64,000 nt of DNA, taken from positions 620,001 to 684,000 of the forward strand of contig CAVZPR010000001.1 in NCBI GenBank assembly GCA_963777285.1, read 5' to 3'. The notes under the pieces are model-generated. The model saw only the letters and a program-made list of their open reading frames with translations. It searched no databases and had not been told where the DNA came from. Positions 50,720-58,911 of the stretch are shown one piece after another. The translations under genes were made by a program, and so were the position numbers. This stretch comes from JAFARE01 sp963777285. Lineage in GTDB: Bacteria > Chloroflexota > Dormibacteria > Aeolococcales > Aeolococcaceae. Position 1 is the first letter of the stretch, and each line of letters opens with the position of its first letter.

Positions 50720-51889
50720 TCACAGCACGGCGGTCTCGCCGGCTGCGGTCGAGCCGTGGAAGCGGTCCGGGCGCAGGTCGTGGAGGTCGAAGGTGGTGCA
50801 CCGTCCGTCACGGATCAGCTCAGTCACCGCCTGGCCGGCGGCCAGCGAGTGCATGATCCCGTGTCCGCCGAATCCGGCGCACTGCACCAGCCACGGCATC
50901 TCCTCCGTCGCCCCGATGATCGCGTTGTGGTCGGGGGTTTCCGGATACAGCCCGGCCCAGCACTTCCTCCGATCGATGGGCACGCCCTCGAGAAAGGGAA
51001 ACCGGTTGCCCACGCGCAGCGCGACGGCCTCGAGAAACGCCGGGTCGAACGTCGTGTCCTGGGACGGCGAATCACGCGGGTCGGAGAATCCGATGATGGC
51101 TGCGCCGCCCTCACCACGGATGAACGTACCTGTATCCATGTCGACGCACATCGGCGTCGACGCGGGGAACCCCGGTATCGGCTCCGTGCACGCCAGGTTG
51201 CGACGGTACGGAGCGACGGGCAGCTCCACGCCCACCAGCAGTGCGAGGGCTGCGGCCTGCGGCCCGGCAGCGTTCACCACCCGCCACGCGTCGATGCCGG
51301 CGTTGCCGATGTCGACCCGTGCGCCGTTGCCCCGTGGAGCAATCGCATATACGCGGCGTCCGAACACGAAGGTCGCGCCGAGGCGTGAGGCCTCGCTCCA
51401 CATCGCGGTCGCGACTCCGTGTGGATCGATGACGCCGTCCGACCTGCACAGCGTGGCGGCGCGCAAGCCGTTGACGTCGACGAAGGGCGCATGCGCGGCC
51501 ACGTCCGCGACATCGAGCCATTCGACGTCGACGCCCAGCGACCGTTGCAGCGCATGAGCGCGGTGCAGCGACGCCGCGCCGGCCACTGTGCCCGTCATGA
51601 ACAGGTAGCCCCGCCGCCGCAGCCCCACGAGGCCGGACGCCGCCGCGTCCAGGCTCTCCAGCACATCGATCGTGTAGCGCGAGAACTCGATGTTGACGGC
51701 CGTCGCGAACTGGGCGCGCACGCCGCCGTTGGCTCGCGCGGTCGACCCCATGCCCGGCGAGTCGTTCGCGTCGATGACGACGACGTCCGGCACGCCGCCG
51801 CGGCGCAGCTGCAGCGCCACGGCGAGCCCGATCACCCCGGCCCCGATCACCGCGACCGACGCGCGGCGCGGAATCCGGGAAGGCGTCAG
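50720..51889 (-). CDS. FAD-dependent amino-acid oxidase-type oxidoreductase (probable CTG start)
   Basis: D-amino-acid-oxidase/glycine-oxidase fold (DAO family). The dinucleotide loop is VIGAGVIGLAVALQL, then DVVVIDANDSPGMGSTARANGG, and the C-terminal FAD motif GLYPETPDHNAIIG with GFGGHGIMHSLAAG. Relatives include sarcosine-oxidase-type enzymes. The first standard start, GTG 51850, would remove most of the first strand; CTG 51889 overlaps the upstream stop as CTGA and restores it (389 residues). The enzyme class is firm, the start is inference. Confidence 0.82.
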   Translation of the reverse strand: MTPSRIPRRASVAVIGAGVIGLAVALQLRRGGVPDVVVIDANDSPGMGSTARANGGVRAQFATAVNIEFSRYTIDVLESLDAAASGLVGLRRRGYLFMTGTVAGAASLHRAHALQRSLGVDVEWLDVADVAAHAPFVDVNGLRAATLCRSDGVIDPHGVATAMWSEASRLGATFVFGRRVYAIAPRGNGARVDIGNAGIDAWRVVNAAGPQAAALALLVGVELPVAPYRRNLACTEPIPGFPASTPMCVDMDTGTFIRGEGGAAIIGFSDPRDSPSQDTTFDPAFLEAVALRVGNRFPFLEGVPIDRRKCWAGLYPETPDHNAIIGATEEMPWLVQCAGFGGHGIMHSLAAGQAVTELIRDGRCTTFDLHDLRPDRFHGSTAAGETAVL

Positions 51890-52227
51890 CGGCGTGACGT
51901 CGCCTTCTTCTCGAGCGCGTCCAATCGCTGACGGATCGCGTGCGTGTCGGCCTGCATGTCGCCCAGAAGCTCGAGGGCGTCGTTGAGTCGATCGATGAAG
52001 TCGGCGTCGAGGTGCGCCGTGGCGCGCTCCACGCGCTCGAGGATGGCGGCGGCATGCTCCACGGCGCTGGTGAGGCGCTCCACCGCGCGAATGGGTACGT
52101 TCAGCCCTGACGCGGCGCCGACGACGCTGTTCACCGAACCGCGCAGCATGCCGCTCAGCCCGCCCGGCGCCGCAGGTGCATCGTCGACAGGTGGCGCGGC
52201 TCGGCGTGTGGTCGCACGTCGGGTCAT
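51886..52227 (-). CDS. Small coiled-coil protein
   Basis: 113 residues: a basic N-terminus (TRRATTRRAAPP), a Gly/Ala-rich segment, and a C-terminal heptad-rich helix pair (VERLTSAVEHAAAILERVER and FIDRLNDALELLGDMQAD to LDALEKKA). No family recognised; the pattern is similar to small structural or phasin-like helical proteins. TAGAAT precedes ATG 52227 at 10 bases. It overlaps the oxidoreductase gene by four bases. Confidence 0.62.
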   Translation of the reverse strand: MTRRATTRRAAPPVDDAPAAPGGLSGMLRGSVNSVVGAASGLNVPIRAVERLTSAVEHAAAILERVERATAHLDADFIDRLNDALELLGDMQADTHAIRQRLDALEKKATSRR

Positions 52228-52240
52228 CTGCCGCGAGATT

Positions 52241-52465
52241 CTAGCGAGACGCCTCCGATGCGACTGCGCCGCGCACGCAGTGCCGCCGGACCGTGTGCGC
52301 GCCCGTGTCAACCCGTTGCTCGAACACGCACCATTCGGACCCGGGAGCGTCGCTGTGACCGGAGACCGGTCGGTAGTCGATACACGCGACGACGGTGTCA
52401 ACGCTGTACGGGCAGGCGCGCCAGCCACGCTTCGTACCGGCGGCTGCCGCAGCGGCGGTGATCAC
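52241..52465 (-). CDS. Possible 74-residue protein
   Basis: The 298-base gap between the coiled-coil gene and the PEP-mutase gene has one open frame with ordinary amino-acid composition, from GTG 52465 to TAG 52241, containing CPYSVDTVVACIDYRPVSG and EWCVFEQRVD. No family recognised and no ribosome-binding site seen; it may be chance in GC-rich DNA. Confidence 0.25.
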   Translation of the reverse strand: MITAAAAAAGTKRGWRACPYSVDTVVACIDYRPVSGHSDAPGSEWCVFEQRVDTGAHTVRRHCVRGAVASEASR

Positions 52466-52525
52466 GCGTCGATGCTGCGACGCGCCCGCATACGACCGCC
52501 AGGGCCGTTGGTCACAATCGGGCGC

Positions 52526-53362
52526 ATGGAATCGCCTCAGCCCCCGCGCGCCGCGCATGGCGGCAAGGGCGAGGCGTTCAAAGCGCTCCACGCAGGCGAG
52601 CTCTTCGTCATCCCCAACCCCTGGGACGCCGGGTCGGCCCGTGCGCTCGCCGCACTCGGGTTCAGGGCGCTGGCGACCACCAGCTCCGGCTACGCCTTCA
52701 CGCGGGGGCGGCTCGACGGCACGATCACGCTCCGAGAGATGGCCGCCCACGTCGCCGAGATCGACGCCGCGACCGACCTGCCCGTCTCGGCGGACCTGGA
52801 GAACGGCTACGGCGCCGAACCCGAAGCCGCGGCGGAGGCGATCGCGGTCATCGCGGAGGCGGGGGCGGCCGGCGGCTCCATCGAGGACTACGACCCGCGC
52901 GGTCACCTCTACAGCGTGTCGCAGGCGGCAGAACGCGTCGCCGCGGCGGCGGCCGCGGTTCGCGCGCTGCCCGTTCCGTTCGTGCTCACAGCGCGCGCCG
53001 AGAACCACATCCGGGGCCATCCGGACCTCGACGACACGATCGCCCGCCTGCAGGCGTACGAAGCCGCCGGCGCCGATGTGCTCTACGCCCCAGGGCTGAG
53101 CAGGTACGAGGACATCGCGGCGGTCTGCGCCGCGCTGTCTCATCCCGTCAACGTGCTGGCCAGGGCGTCGATGACGGTGACCGAGCTCGCCACGGTCGGG
53201 GTGCGGCGCGTCAGCGTCGGCGGCAGCCTCACCTGGACGGCGGTCAACGCGATGGCCGCTGCCGCTGTCGAGATCCGGGATCGCGGGTCGTTCGCCGGCC
53301 TGGGCAGCAGCCCGCCTCTGGGCGAGTGGTTCGCCGGCGGGGACGCGGCCCTCGACCGATGA
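52526..53362 (+). CDS. Isocitrate lyase / PEP mutase family protein
   Basis: 278-residue TIM-barrel enzyme of the PEP mutase/isocitrate lyase superfamily. It has NPWDAGSARALAALGF, TTSSGYAFTRG, the metal-site ADLENGYG, GGSIEDYDPRG and LTARAENHIRGH. The catalytic KKCGH of isocitrate lyase is absent, and the pattern matches the oxaloacetate-decarboxylase/2-methylisocitrate-lyase-like group often annotated as PEP-phosphonomutase-like. CACAAT (52513-52518) ends 7 bases before the ATG. Confidence 0.88.
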   Translation: MESPQPPRAAHGGKGEAFKALHAGELFVIPNPWDAGSARALAALGFRALATTSSGYAFTRGRLDGTITLREMAAHVAEIDAATDLPVSADLENGYGAEPEAAAEAIAVIAEAGAAGGSIEDYDPRGHLYSVSQAAERVAAAAAAVRALPVPFVLTARAENHIRGHPDLDDTIARLQAYEAAGADVLYAPGLSRYEDIAAVCAALSHPVNVLARASMTVTELATVGVRRVSVGGSLTWTAVNAMAAAAVEIRDRGSFAGLGSSPPLGEWFAGGDAALDR

Positions 53363-53432
53363 CTCGCGGGGCGATCCGCGGTCACCAACTGACGGCAGCA
53401 TCACGCGAGGAGCGGTCGATACGATGGTCGTC

Positions 53433-54413
53433 ATGCAGCAGGCGTCGCTGAGCCCTGGCATCGAGGAGGAGCTCGAGCAGCACCGCCACGCCCTCGCGGG
53501 CTACTGCTACCGCATGCTCGGCTCGCCCTTCGAGGCCGAGGACGCGGTCCAGGAGACGATGCTCCGAGCTTGGCGCGGCTACGAGGGGTTCGACGGCCGC
53601 GCCGCGCTCCGCTCCTGGCTGTATCGCATCGCCACCAATGTTTGCCTCGACATGCTCAAGGGGCGCTCGCGGCGGGCACTGCCGATGGACTTCGGGCCCG
53701 CGCAGCCGCCGCTCGAGTTGAACCTGAGCACTCGCCCCGAGGTGACCTGGATCCAGCCCATCCCGGACAGCGCCATCGCCGCTGAGGCGGATCCCGCCGA
53801 CGTCGCGGTGGCTCGGGAGACGGTGAAGCTGGCGTTCGTCGCCGCGCTGCAGCACCTGCCCGCCCGGCAGCGCGCGGCGCTCATCCTCTGCGAGGTGCTG
53901 CGCTGGCGCGCGGCCGAGGTCGCAGAGCTGCTGGACACGACGGTGGCGTCGGTCAACAGCGCCCTGCAGCGTGCCCGCGCCACCCTCGAAGCCCGGGCGC
54001 CCAGCGCCGAGACAGCGGCGACCGAGCTCCCGTCCGTCCAGCGCGAGCTGCTCACGCGCTACGTGGACGCGTTCCAGCGCTACGACCTCGACGCCCTGAC
54101 CTCGCTGATCCAGCGAGATGCGACCCAGTCGATGCCGCCGTATGACATGTGGCTCGAGGGCCGCGACGACGTTCTCGCCTGGTGGTTCGGGCCCGGCATC
54201 GGCTGCCGCGGGTCGCGCCTGCTGCCCACCGGCGGCGCCAACGGTTCGGTGGCATTCGGTCAGTACAAGCCGAGCCAGACCGGGCGTGGCTACGACCCGT
54301 GGGCGCTGCAGGTGGTCGAGATCCGCGATGGACAGATGGCCGGGTTCACGTTCTTCCTCGACACAGACCGTCTCTTCCCGCTCTTCGGACTGCCGCCCCG
54401 CCTCGAGGCCTGA
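53433..54413 (+). CDS. ECF sigma factor with SnoaL-like C-terminal domain
   Basis: 326-residue extracytoplasmic-function sigma factor. Region 2 (HALAGYCYRMLGSPFEAEDAVQETMLRAWRG, spread over residues 15-50) and region 4 (LPARQRAALILCEVLRWRAAEVAELLDTT) are clear, followed by a SnoaL/NTF2-like domain (LLTRYVDAFQRYDLDALTSLI) as in the SigG/SigX5 type. Such sigma factors are thought to use the C-terminal domain in place of an anti-sigma factor. The start is ATG 53433 with TACGAT (53420-53425) 7 bases upstream; an in-frame ATG at 53424 overlaps the hexamer. Confidence 0.88.
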   Translation: MQQASLSPGIEEELEQHRHALAGYCYRMLGSPFEAEDAVQETMLRAWRGYEGFDGRAALRSWLYRIATNVCLDMLKGRSRRALPMDFGPAQPPLELNLSTRPEVTWIQPIPDSAIAAEADPADVAVARETVKLAFVAALQHLPARQRAALILCEVLRWRAAEVAELLDTTVASVNSALQRARATLEARAPSAETAATELPSVQRELLTRYVDAFQRYDLDALTSLIQRDATQSMPPYDMWLEGRDDVLAWWFGPGIGCRGSRLLPTGGANGSVAFGQYKPSQTGRGYDPWALQVVEIRDGQMAGFTFFLDTDRLFPLFGLPPRLEA

Positions 54414-54416
54414 CGC

Positions 54417-54662
54417 TCAGGCGCGCAGCACGTCGTCCAGCCCCATCAGAGCGATGAGGGCGCGAAGCTCCTCCGAGCAGTGGTGCAGCCGTATGCGGCG
54501 GCCGCTGCGCCTCGCCGCCAGCTGCAGCCGTGCCAGTGCCTCCACCGTGGCGACGTCAGCGGCGACGCCGGCGACGTCGCAGAGGACGGTGACGGTGCCG
54601 CGAGGCGCGCCGTTCCCAGCGCGCTGCCGTCGCGCGCTCTCGTCCGCGTCCATGGCCATCAC
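54417..54662 (-). CDS. STAS-domain protein
   Basis: 81 residues. The STAS-like core includes GTVTVLCDVAGVAADVATVEALARLQLAARRSGRRIRLHHCSEEL (spread over residues 22-66), ending LIALMGLDDVLRA, as in anti-sigma antagonist-like STAS domains. The conserved phosphorylated Ser of SpoIIAA is not obvious. It converges on the sigma-factor gene (3-base gap). The first residues are hydrophilic and poorly conserved-looking, so the exact start is uncertain. Confidence 0.72.
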   Translation of the reverse strand: MMAMDADESARRQRAGNGAPRGTVTVLCDVAGVAADVATVEALARLQLAARRSGRRIRLHHCSEELRALIALMGLDDVLRA

Positions 54663-54750
54663 CCGTCATGACCACGCCGCGGCGTCGAAGTCATCGCGGC
54701 AACACGATCCGGCGGCGCCGCGGCGTGGCCCGGCCGGTGAAGCGAAAACG

Positions 54751-55542
54751 CTAGTGCAGGGTGGCCTCGACGCCCCGAACGTCGCCATCGTCGTCCACCA
54801 GCACCACGACGTCCCCAAATCCGCAGCCCAGCAGGTCGGCGCGCAGCAGCCTGGCCTGGTCGCCGCCGAGCTCGAGGAGCAGCGCGCCCCCTGGGCGCAG
54901 GAACCGCGCCGAGTCAGTGACCACGCGGCGGAGCACGCCGGTGCCGTCCGGCCCGCCGTCGTATGCGAGCGGCGTCTCGAAGGTGAACGTGTCGCGCTGC
55001 AGCAGTGGCAGCTCGGGCGTGGGGACGTACGGCACCACCGCGGTCACCACCTCGACGCGACCCATGAGGCTCTGCGGGAGCGGCGCGAAGAGGTCGCCTG
55101 CGAGCGCGTCCACCCCGTTGCGGTGCGCGCAGGCGACCGCGCCCGCGTCGATGTCGGTTGCGATCACGCGCGCCCGTGGGCGCGTTGCCATCAGGACCGC
55201 GGCCACCGCACCGGAACCGGTGCAGATGTCGACCGCGGTGCCGCGCGGGGGCAGGCGCTTCGTGGCACGGCGCGCGAGGTCCTCCGTCTGAGCTCGCGGC
55301 ACGTACACGCCGGGGTCGATGCGGATGTCGAGCCCGCAGAACGCCGTGTGTCCGACGATCCAGGCCAGCGGTTCGCCCGTGAGGCGGCGCTCCAGCAGTG
55401 CCGAGAGCCTCTCGGGGTCGCCCGCTGCGCTTTGGCAGAGCTGAGCCGCCTCATCGTCCGGCGCCAGGAACCCGGCCCGCGAGAGCGCTTCACCGATCGA
55501 CGCGGCGTCCGGCGGCGCGGCGCCACCGGTGTGCGAACCCAT
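54751..55542 (-). CDS. PrmC-related methyltransferase with altered NPPY motif
   Basis: 263-residue relative of release-factor glutamine methyltransferase. It has the helical N-terminal part, GEPLAWIVGHTAFCGLDIRID, VPRAQTEDLARRA and SAM motif DICTGSGAVAAVL. The catalytic N-P-P-Y is VVPYVP, lacking the Asn. TIGR03704-type PrmC-related proteins show similar drift. ATG 55542 has a GAGG site 9-10 bases upstream. It is probably not the main PrmC; the target is unknown. Confidence 0.82.
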   Translation of the reverse strand: MGSHTGGAAPPDAASIGEALSRAGFLAPDDEAAQLCQSAAGDPERLSALLERRLTGEPLAWIVGHTAFCGLDIRIDPGVYVPRAQTEDLARRATKRLPPRGTAVDICTGSGAVAAVLMATRPRARVIATDIDAGAVACAHRNGVDALAGDLFAPLPQSLMGRVEVVTAVVPYVPTPELPLLQRDTFTFETPLAYDGGPDGTGVLRRVVTDSARFLRPGGALLLELGGDQARLLRADLLGCGFGDVVVLVDDDGDVRGVEATLH

Positions 55543-55557
55543 TGGTTGCAACCTCAG

Positions 55558-56046
55558 CTACGCGGCGACGATCTTGCCGTGGATCTCACCGGTGAGCTCG
55601 TCGATGCGCTTGGTCAGCCGCGTGTTCTCGTCGATGAGCTTCTGCAGCAGCTCCAACCCAGACTTGGCTTCGGTCTGGCGATCGAGCGTGTCCTGCGCCA
55701 CCGCTTCGCGATGATTGGCGTCGGCCTCGGCCTGTGCCTTGTCGCGGTCCGCCTGCCGCGTCTGGGCCAGCAGGATCAGCGGCGCGGCGTACGCGGCCTG
55801 GAGGCTGAACGCGAGATTCAGCAGGATGAAGGGATAGAGGTCGAATCTCACGACGTGCAATGCGTTGAGCAGGATCCATGCGCCCACGACCAGCGTCTGC
55901 CCGACGAGGAACTTCGGCGTGCCGAAGAAGCGGGCGAACGCTTCAGCTCTCTGCCCGAAGCTGCCACCTCCGAACGGATGCGTCAGGTGCTCTGTCTCCC
56001 TGAGAAAGCGCCGGTAGTGCTCGCTCGCCGTGACGGATGTGGTCAT
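55558..56046 (-). CDS. DUF1003 membrane protein
   Basis: 162-residue DUF1003 family member: two hydrophobic helices (FLVGQTLVVGAWILLNALH and YPFILLNLAFSLQAAYAAPLILL) with FDLYPF between, then a charged coiled-coil tail (residues 95-160, RQADRDKAQAEADANHREA). The family is uncharacterised. It has one of the strongest ribosome-binding sites in the window, AGGAGGAGAGG, 5 bases before ATG 56046, unlike the many apparently leaderless genes. Confidence 0.9.
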   Translation of the reverse strand: MTTSVTASEHYRRFLRETEHLTHPFGGGSFGQRAEAFARFFGTPKFLVGQTLVVGAWILLNALHVVRFDLYPFILLNLAFSLQAAYAAPLILLAQTRQADRDKAQAEADANHREAVAQDTLDRQTEAKSGLELLQKLIDENTRLTKRIDELTGEIHGKIVAA

Positions 56047-56106
56047 CGTGTCCTCTCCTCCTGGATTGCTGCAGCGCCGCCAGCGAATTGTCGCCGCTCG
56101 GAAGCG

Positions 56107-57234
56107 CTAGGTCGCCCATGGTGGCGTCGCTTCCGCCCACTCCACCTGCGCGGCCCTGCCCAGGAAGGCGCCCAGGCGCTCGGCGGCGCTGGACACCGCC
56201 ATCCGCTCCCTGCGATTCATGCGGCGAAGCAAGCGGACGCGCACCGTGACCGCCCGGGCAGCGCGAAGCGGACGCCACGCGCCTCGCACGACGCCGTCGA
56301 CAGTGACCACGTTGGACAGGATGCTGCCAAACGCGAACAGGGTGGGATCGAATCGCCGGCCCTGGTGCAACGCGGTGCGGTCGCGGTAGGCAACCGTGTA
56401 CTCATCGAAGTTGGGCAGCAGGTGCGCGATCGTGCCCACGCCGCCGGGATCCGCGGCATCGCCCGCGCTCCAGCACCAGCTGCCGGCGATCATCTCGCGG
56501 TGCAGCGCGGCGCCGGCGGCGTCGATTCCGAGCCGCGCGTCGGTGCGGCTGAGCCCCGACCACCAGGCGAAGTCCTGGAGCTGCGCTGGCCCGCGGCTGC
56601 TGAAGTACCGACGCGCGAGCTCGGCCAGCGCGACGTCGCGCTCGTACCGTTGCGCTGATGGAGCGCGTTCATCGAGGAGCGCGTATGTGAATGCGCGACC
56701 GCGCCGCGGTCCGCTGATGATCAGCCCGTCCAGCTCGGCAGCCAGGAGCAGGTGCGGCAGCCGCTGCCCGTCCGTCACGATCCCCGCGGCTTCGATGACG
56801 GTGCCGAGCTCCGGGCGCGTGAGATACGTGTGGCCGGCGAGCGCGGCGGACACCGCGGCATGCGAGCGGCCGATCGTGTGCTCGTCAAGCTCGAGTCGCC
56901 GATGACGCCCGGCGACGCCGCGCCGCACGCGAGGCCCCGTCAGCGCGAGCAGCCAGCCCGCGTCCTCTGGCAGCACGAAGTGCCAGGTGGGACGCAGCAC
57001 GTGGGTGCGCAGGATGCGGCCTTCGTCATAGAGGCGGTCGATGTCGGCGTCGGCGCTCGCCCGTGTGCGCTGCCCCAGCGCCCATTTCGCGGCGCCGTAG
57101 TCCTGCGACTGGACGGCGCCGAACCAGCGCAGCGCATCGACCGGTGATGCGAATGGCTCGCCGGTGAGCCGCTGGGCGCGCAGGCGTCTGGACGGTACCG
57201 ACGCCGGCTCAGTGATCGGCTCGCGCCCAGTCAC
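56107..57234 (-). CDS. Winged-helix AlkZ/YcaQ-like protein (HTH_42)
   Basis: 375-residue protein of the HTH_42 superfamily that contains the DNA glycosylases AlkZ and YcaQ. The N-terminal RRLRAQRL...FGAVQSQDYGAAKWAL holds a Q-x-Q-type motif in the place of the AlkZ catalytic residues, and LRPTWHFVLPEDAGWLLAL, QDFAWWSGLSRTDAR and LLPNFDEYTVAYRDR are family segments. Glycosylase activity on alkylated DNA or interstrand crosslinks is a family inference. GTG 57234 overlaps the VOC gene by 26 bases. Confidence 0.82.
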   Translation of the reverse strand: MTGREPITEPASVPSRRLRAQRLTGEPFASPVDALRWFGAVQSQDYGAAKWALGQRTRASADADIDRLYDEGRILRTHVLRPTWHFVLPEDAGWLLALTGPRVRRGVAGRHRRLELDEHTIGRSHAAVSAALAGHTYLTRPELGTVIEAAGIVTDGQRLPHLLLAAELDGLIISGPRRGRAFTYALLDERAPSAQRYERDVALAELARRYFSSRGPAQLQDFAWWSGLSRTDARLGIDAAGAALHREMIAGSWCWSAGDAADPGGVGTIAHLLPNFDEYTVAYRDRTALHQGRRFDPTLFAFGSILSNVVTVDGVVRGAWRPLRAARAVTVRVRLLRRMNRRERMAVSSAAERLGAFLGRAAQVEWAEATPPWAT

Positions 57235-57634
57235 CCGCCGGGCCCGGAAGCGGCCGGCCGATGAGCCATTCGTGACCGAAGGGATCGGTGAACTTCCCCT
57301 GGCGCAGCCCGTACTCCTGGTCAGCGATCGGAGCCAGCTCGACGGCACCGTTCCCGACCGCGCGCGCGGCGACGACATCGGGGTCGGTGACGAAGAGGTT
57401 GAGGCGCACCGACGTCCCGCCCAACGTCCCTGGACTCACCACGGACGATTGCGCCGCCTCCTCCACCAACCGGAAGCGAGCGCCGTCGACGCGCAGCTCG
57501 GCGACGATCCGCCCGTCCGGATATGTGTTGCGGTGCACCTCCACGGCACCGAACGCATTCTCGTAGAAGCTGATCGCCTCAGCCACGCCGCGTACGGTCA
57601 GGACAGGCGTGATCCGCGTTGGGACCGTTTTCAT
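57209..57634 (-). CDS. VOC-family (glyoxalase-like) protein
   Basis: 141-residue vicinal-oxygen-chelate protein of the PhnB-like type: ITPVLTVRGVAEAISFYENAFGA at the start, then RVDGARFRLVEEA, LFVTDPDVVAARAV and KFTDPFGHEWLIG at the end. Metal ligands are not certain. ATG 57634 begins directly before the first strand; CACAAT (minus strand, 57644-57649) is 9 bases upstream. Overlaps the AlkZ-like gene. Confidence 0.85.
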   Translation of the reverse strand: MKTVPTRITPVLTVRGVAEAISFYENAFGAVEVHRNTYPDGRIVAELRVDGARFRLVEEAAQSSVVSPGTLGGTSVRLNLFVTDPDVVAARAVGNGAVELAPIADQEYGLRQGKFTDPFGHEWLIGRPLPGPAGDWARADH

Positions 57635-57741
57635 CGCGACCATATTGTGCCCGTGCACGATGCCAGGGCGATGCGCAGCGGGTGGTGGCGCGCAGCCGCG
57701 CGTCCATACTTCCTGCGACATCACCGCGGAGGGCACCACGC

Positions 57742-58425
57742 ATGAAGGTTGCGATACTCGGTTCGGCGACGGTCGGTCGCACGTTGGCCGGCAAGATCCA
57801 ATCCCTGGGACACGACGTGGCCGTGGGCACCCGGGACGTCTCCGGCCTGCTGGCCCGGCGCGAAACTGGGCCGATGGGGCTGGAGCCTTTCAGCGACTGG
57901 CACGCGCAACACACCCAGATCCGCATCGCAGAGTTCAGCGACGCCACGAGAGATGCCGAGATCGTCTTCAACTGCGTCAACGGGGCGGGCGCGCTGGCGG
58001 CCCTGCAGGCGGCGGGGGCGGAGCACCTGGGCGGCAAGATCCTGGTGGACGTGTCCAACCCCTTGGACTTCTCGCGCGGCTTTCCCCCGACCCTCCTGGT
58101 GGCCAACGACGATTCGCTCGGCGAACAGATACAGCGCCGCTTCCCAGAGGCCCGGGTGGTGAAGACGCTGAACACGGTGAACAGCGCGGTGATGATCGAT
58201 CCCGGCGCGCTGGCAGGCGGCGACCATCACCTCTTCGTGAGCGGCAACGACGAGGACGCCAAAGCGCAGGTGACGCAGATCCTCAAGGACTGGTTCGGCT
58301 GGCACAACGTCATCGACCTGGGGGACATCACGACGGCGCGCGGCGTGGAGATGTACCTGCCGCTCTGGGTGCGCCTTCTGAGCGTGATCGGTCGCCGGCC
58401 CTTCAACATCAAGGTCGTCACCTGA
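57742..58425 (+). CDS. NADPH-dependent F420 reductase-like oxidoreductase
   Basis: 227-residue Rossmann protein of the F420-dependent NADP oxidoreductase type: MKVAILGSATVGRTLAGKI, GHDVAVGTRD, VFNCVNGAGAL, ILVDVSNPLDFSRG and TLNTVNSAVMIDPG. Similar proteins are often annotated NADPH-dependent F420 reductase or NAD(P)-binding domain protein. The loop is GSATVG rather than GxGxxG. A GGAGGG site precedes ATG 57742. 17 bases before the acetyltransferase gene. Confidence 0.88.
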   Translation: MKVAILGSATVGRTLAGKIQSLGHDVAVGTRDVSGLLARRETGPMGLEPFSDWHAQHTQIRIAEFSDATRDAEIVFNCVNGAGALAALQAAGAEHLGGKILVDVSNPLDFSRGFPPTLLVANDDSLGEQIQRRFPEARVVKTLNTVNSAVMIDPGALAGGDHHLFVSGNDEDAKAQVTQILKDWFGWHNVIDLGDITTARGVEMYLPLWVRLLSVIGRRPFNIKVVT

Positions 58426-58442
58426 CCGCGCTGCGGGAGCAG

Positions 58443-58898
58443 ATGACCGAGTTCACGATCGCACGGGCGGGCGATTCCGACGTCGACGATCTCCTGCCGC
58501 TGGTGCGCAGCTACTGCGACTTCTACAACGTCTCGCCCGCGGACGATGCCCTGCTCGCGCTGCTGCGATCGCTTCTCCACGACCCAGTCCACGAAGGAGT
58601 GCAGCTGCTCGCGCGGGATGGCTCGGGGCGCGCAGTCGGCTTTGCCACGGTGTACTGGTCGTGGTCGACCACCGACGCGTGCCGCATCGGGGTCATGAAC
58701 GATCTCTTCGTGGCCGAGAGCGCCCGCGGGGCGGGACTCGCCGACGCGTTGATCGACGCGTGTCGCGGTGAGTGTGCGCATCGTGGGGCGCGGCGGCTCA
58801 CGTGGCAGACGGCGCCGGACAATCTGCGAGCGCAGGCCGTGTACGACCGCATCGGCGCGAAGCGCGAAACCTGGGTCGACTACTGGCTGGACGTCTGA
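58443..58898 (+). CDS. GNAT-family N-acetyltransferase
   Basis: 151 residues with the GNAT core: FTIARAGDSDVDDLLPLV at the start, MNDLFVAESARGAGLADALIDA for the acetyl-CoA loop (R-G-x-G-L-A), and TAPDNLRAQAVYDRIGAKRE at the end. Acceptor unknown. GGGAG precedes ATG 58443. It converges on the exonuclease gene (13-base gap). Confidence 0.9.
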   Translation: MTEFTIARAGDSDVDDLLPLVRSYCDFYNVSPADDALLALLRSLLHDPVHEGVQLLARDGSGRAVGFATVYWSWSTTDACRIGVMNDLFVAESARGAGLADALIDACRGECAHRGARRLTWQTAPDNLRAQAVYDRIGAKRETWVDYWLDV

Positions 58899-58911
58899 CG
58901 GCGCCAGGTTG

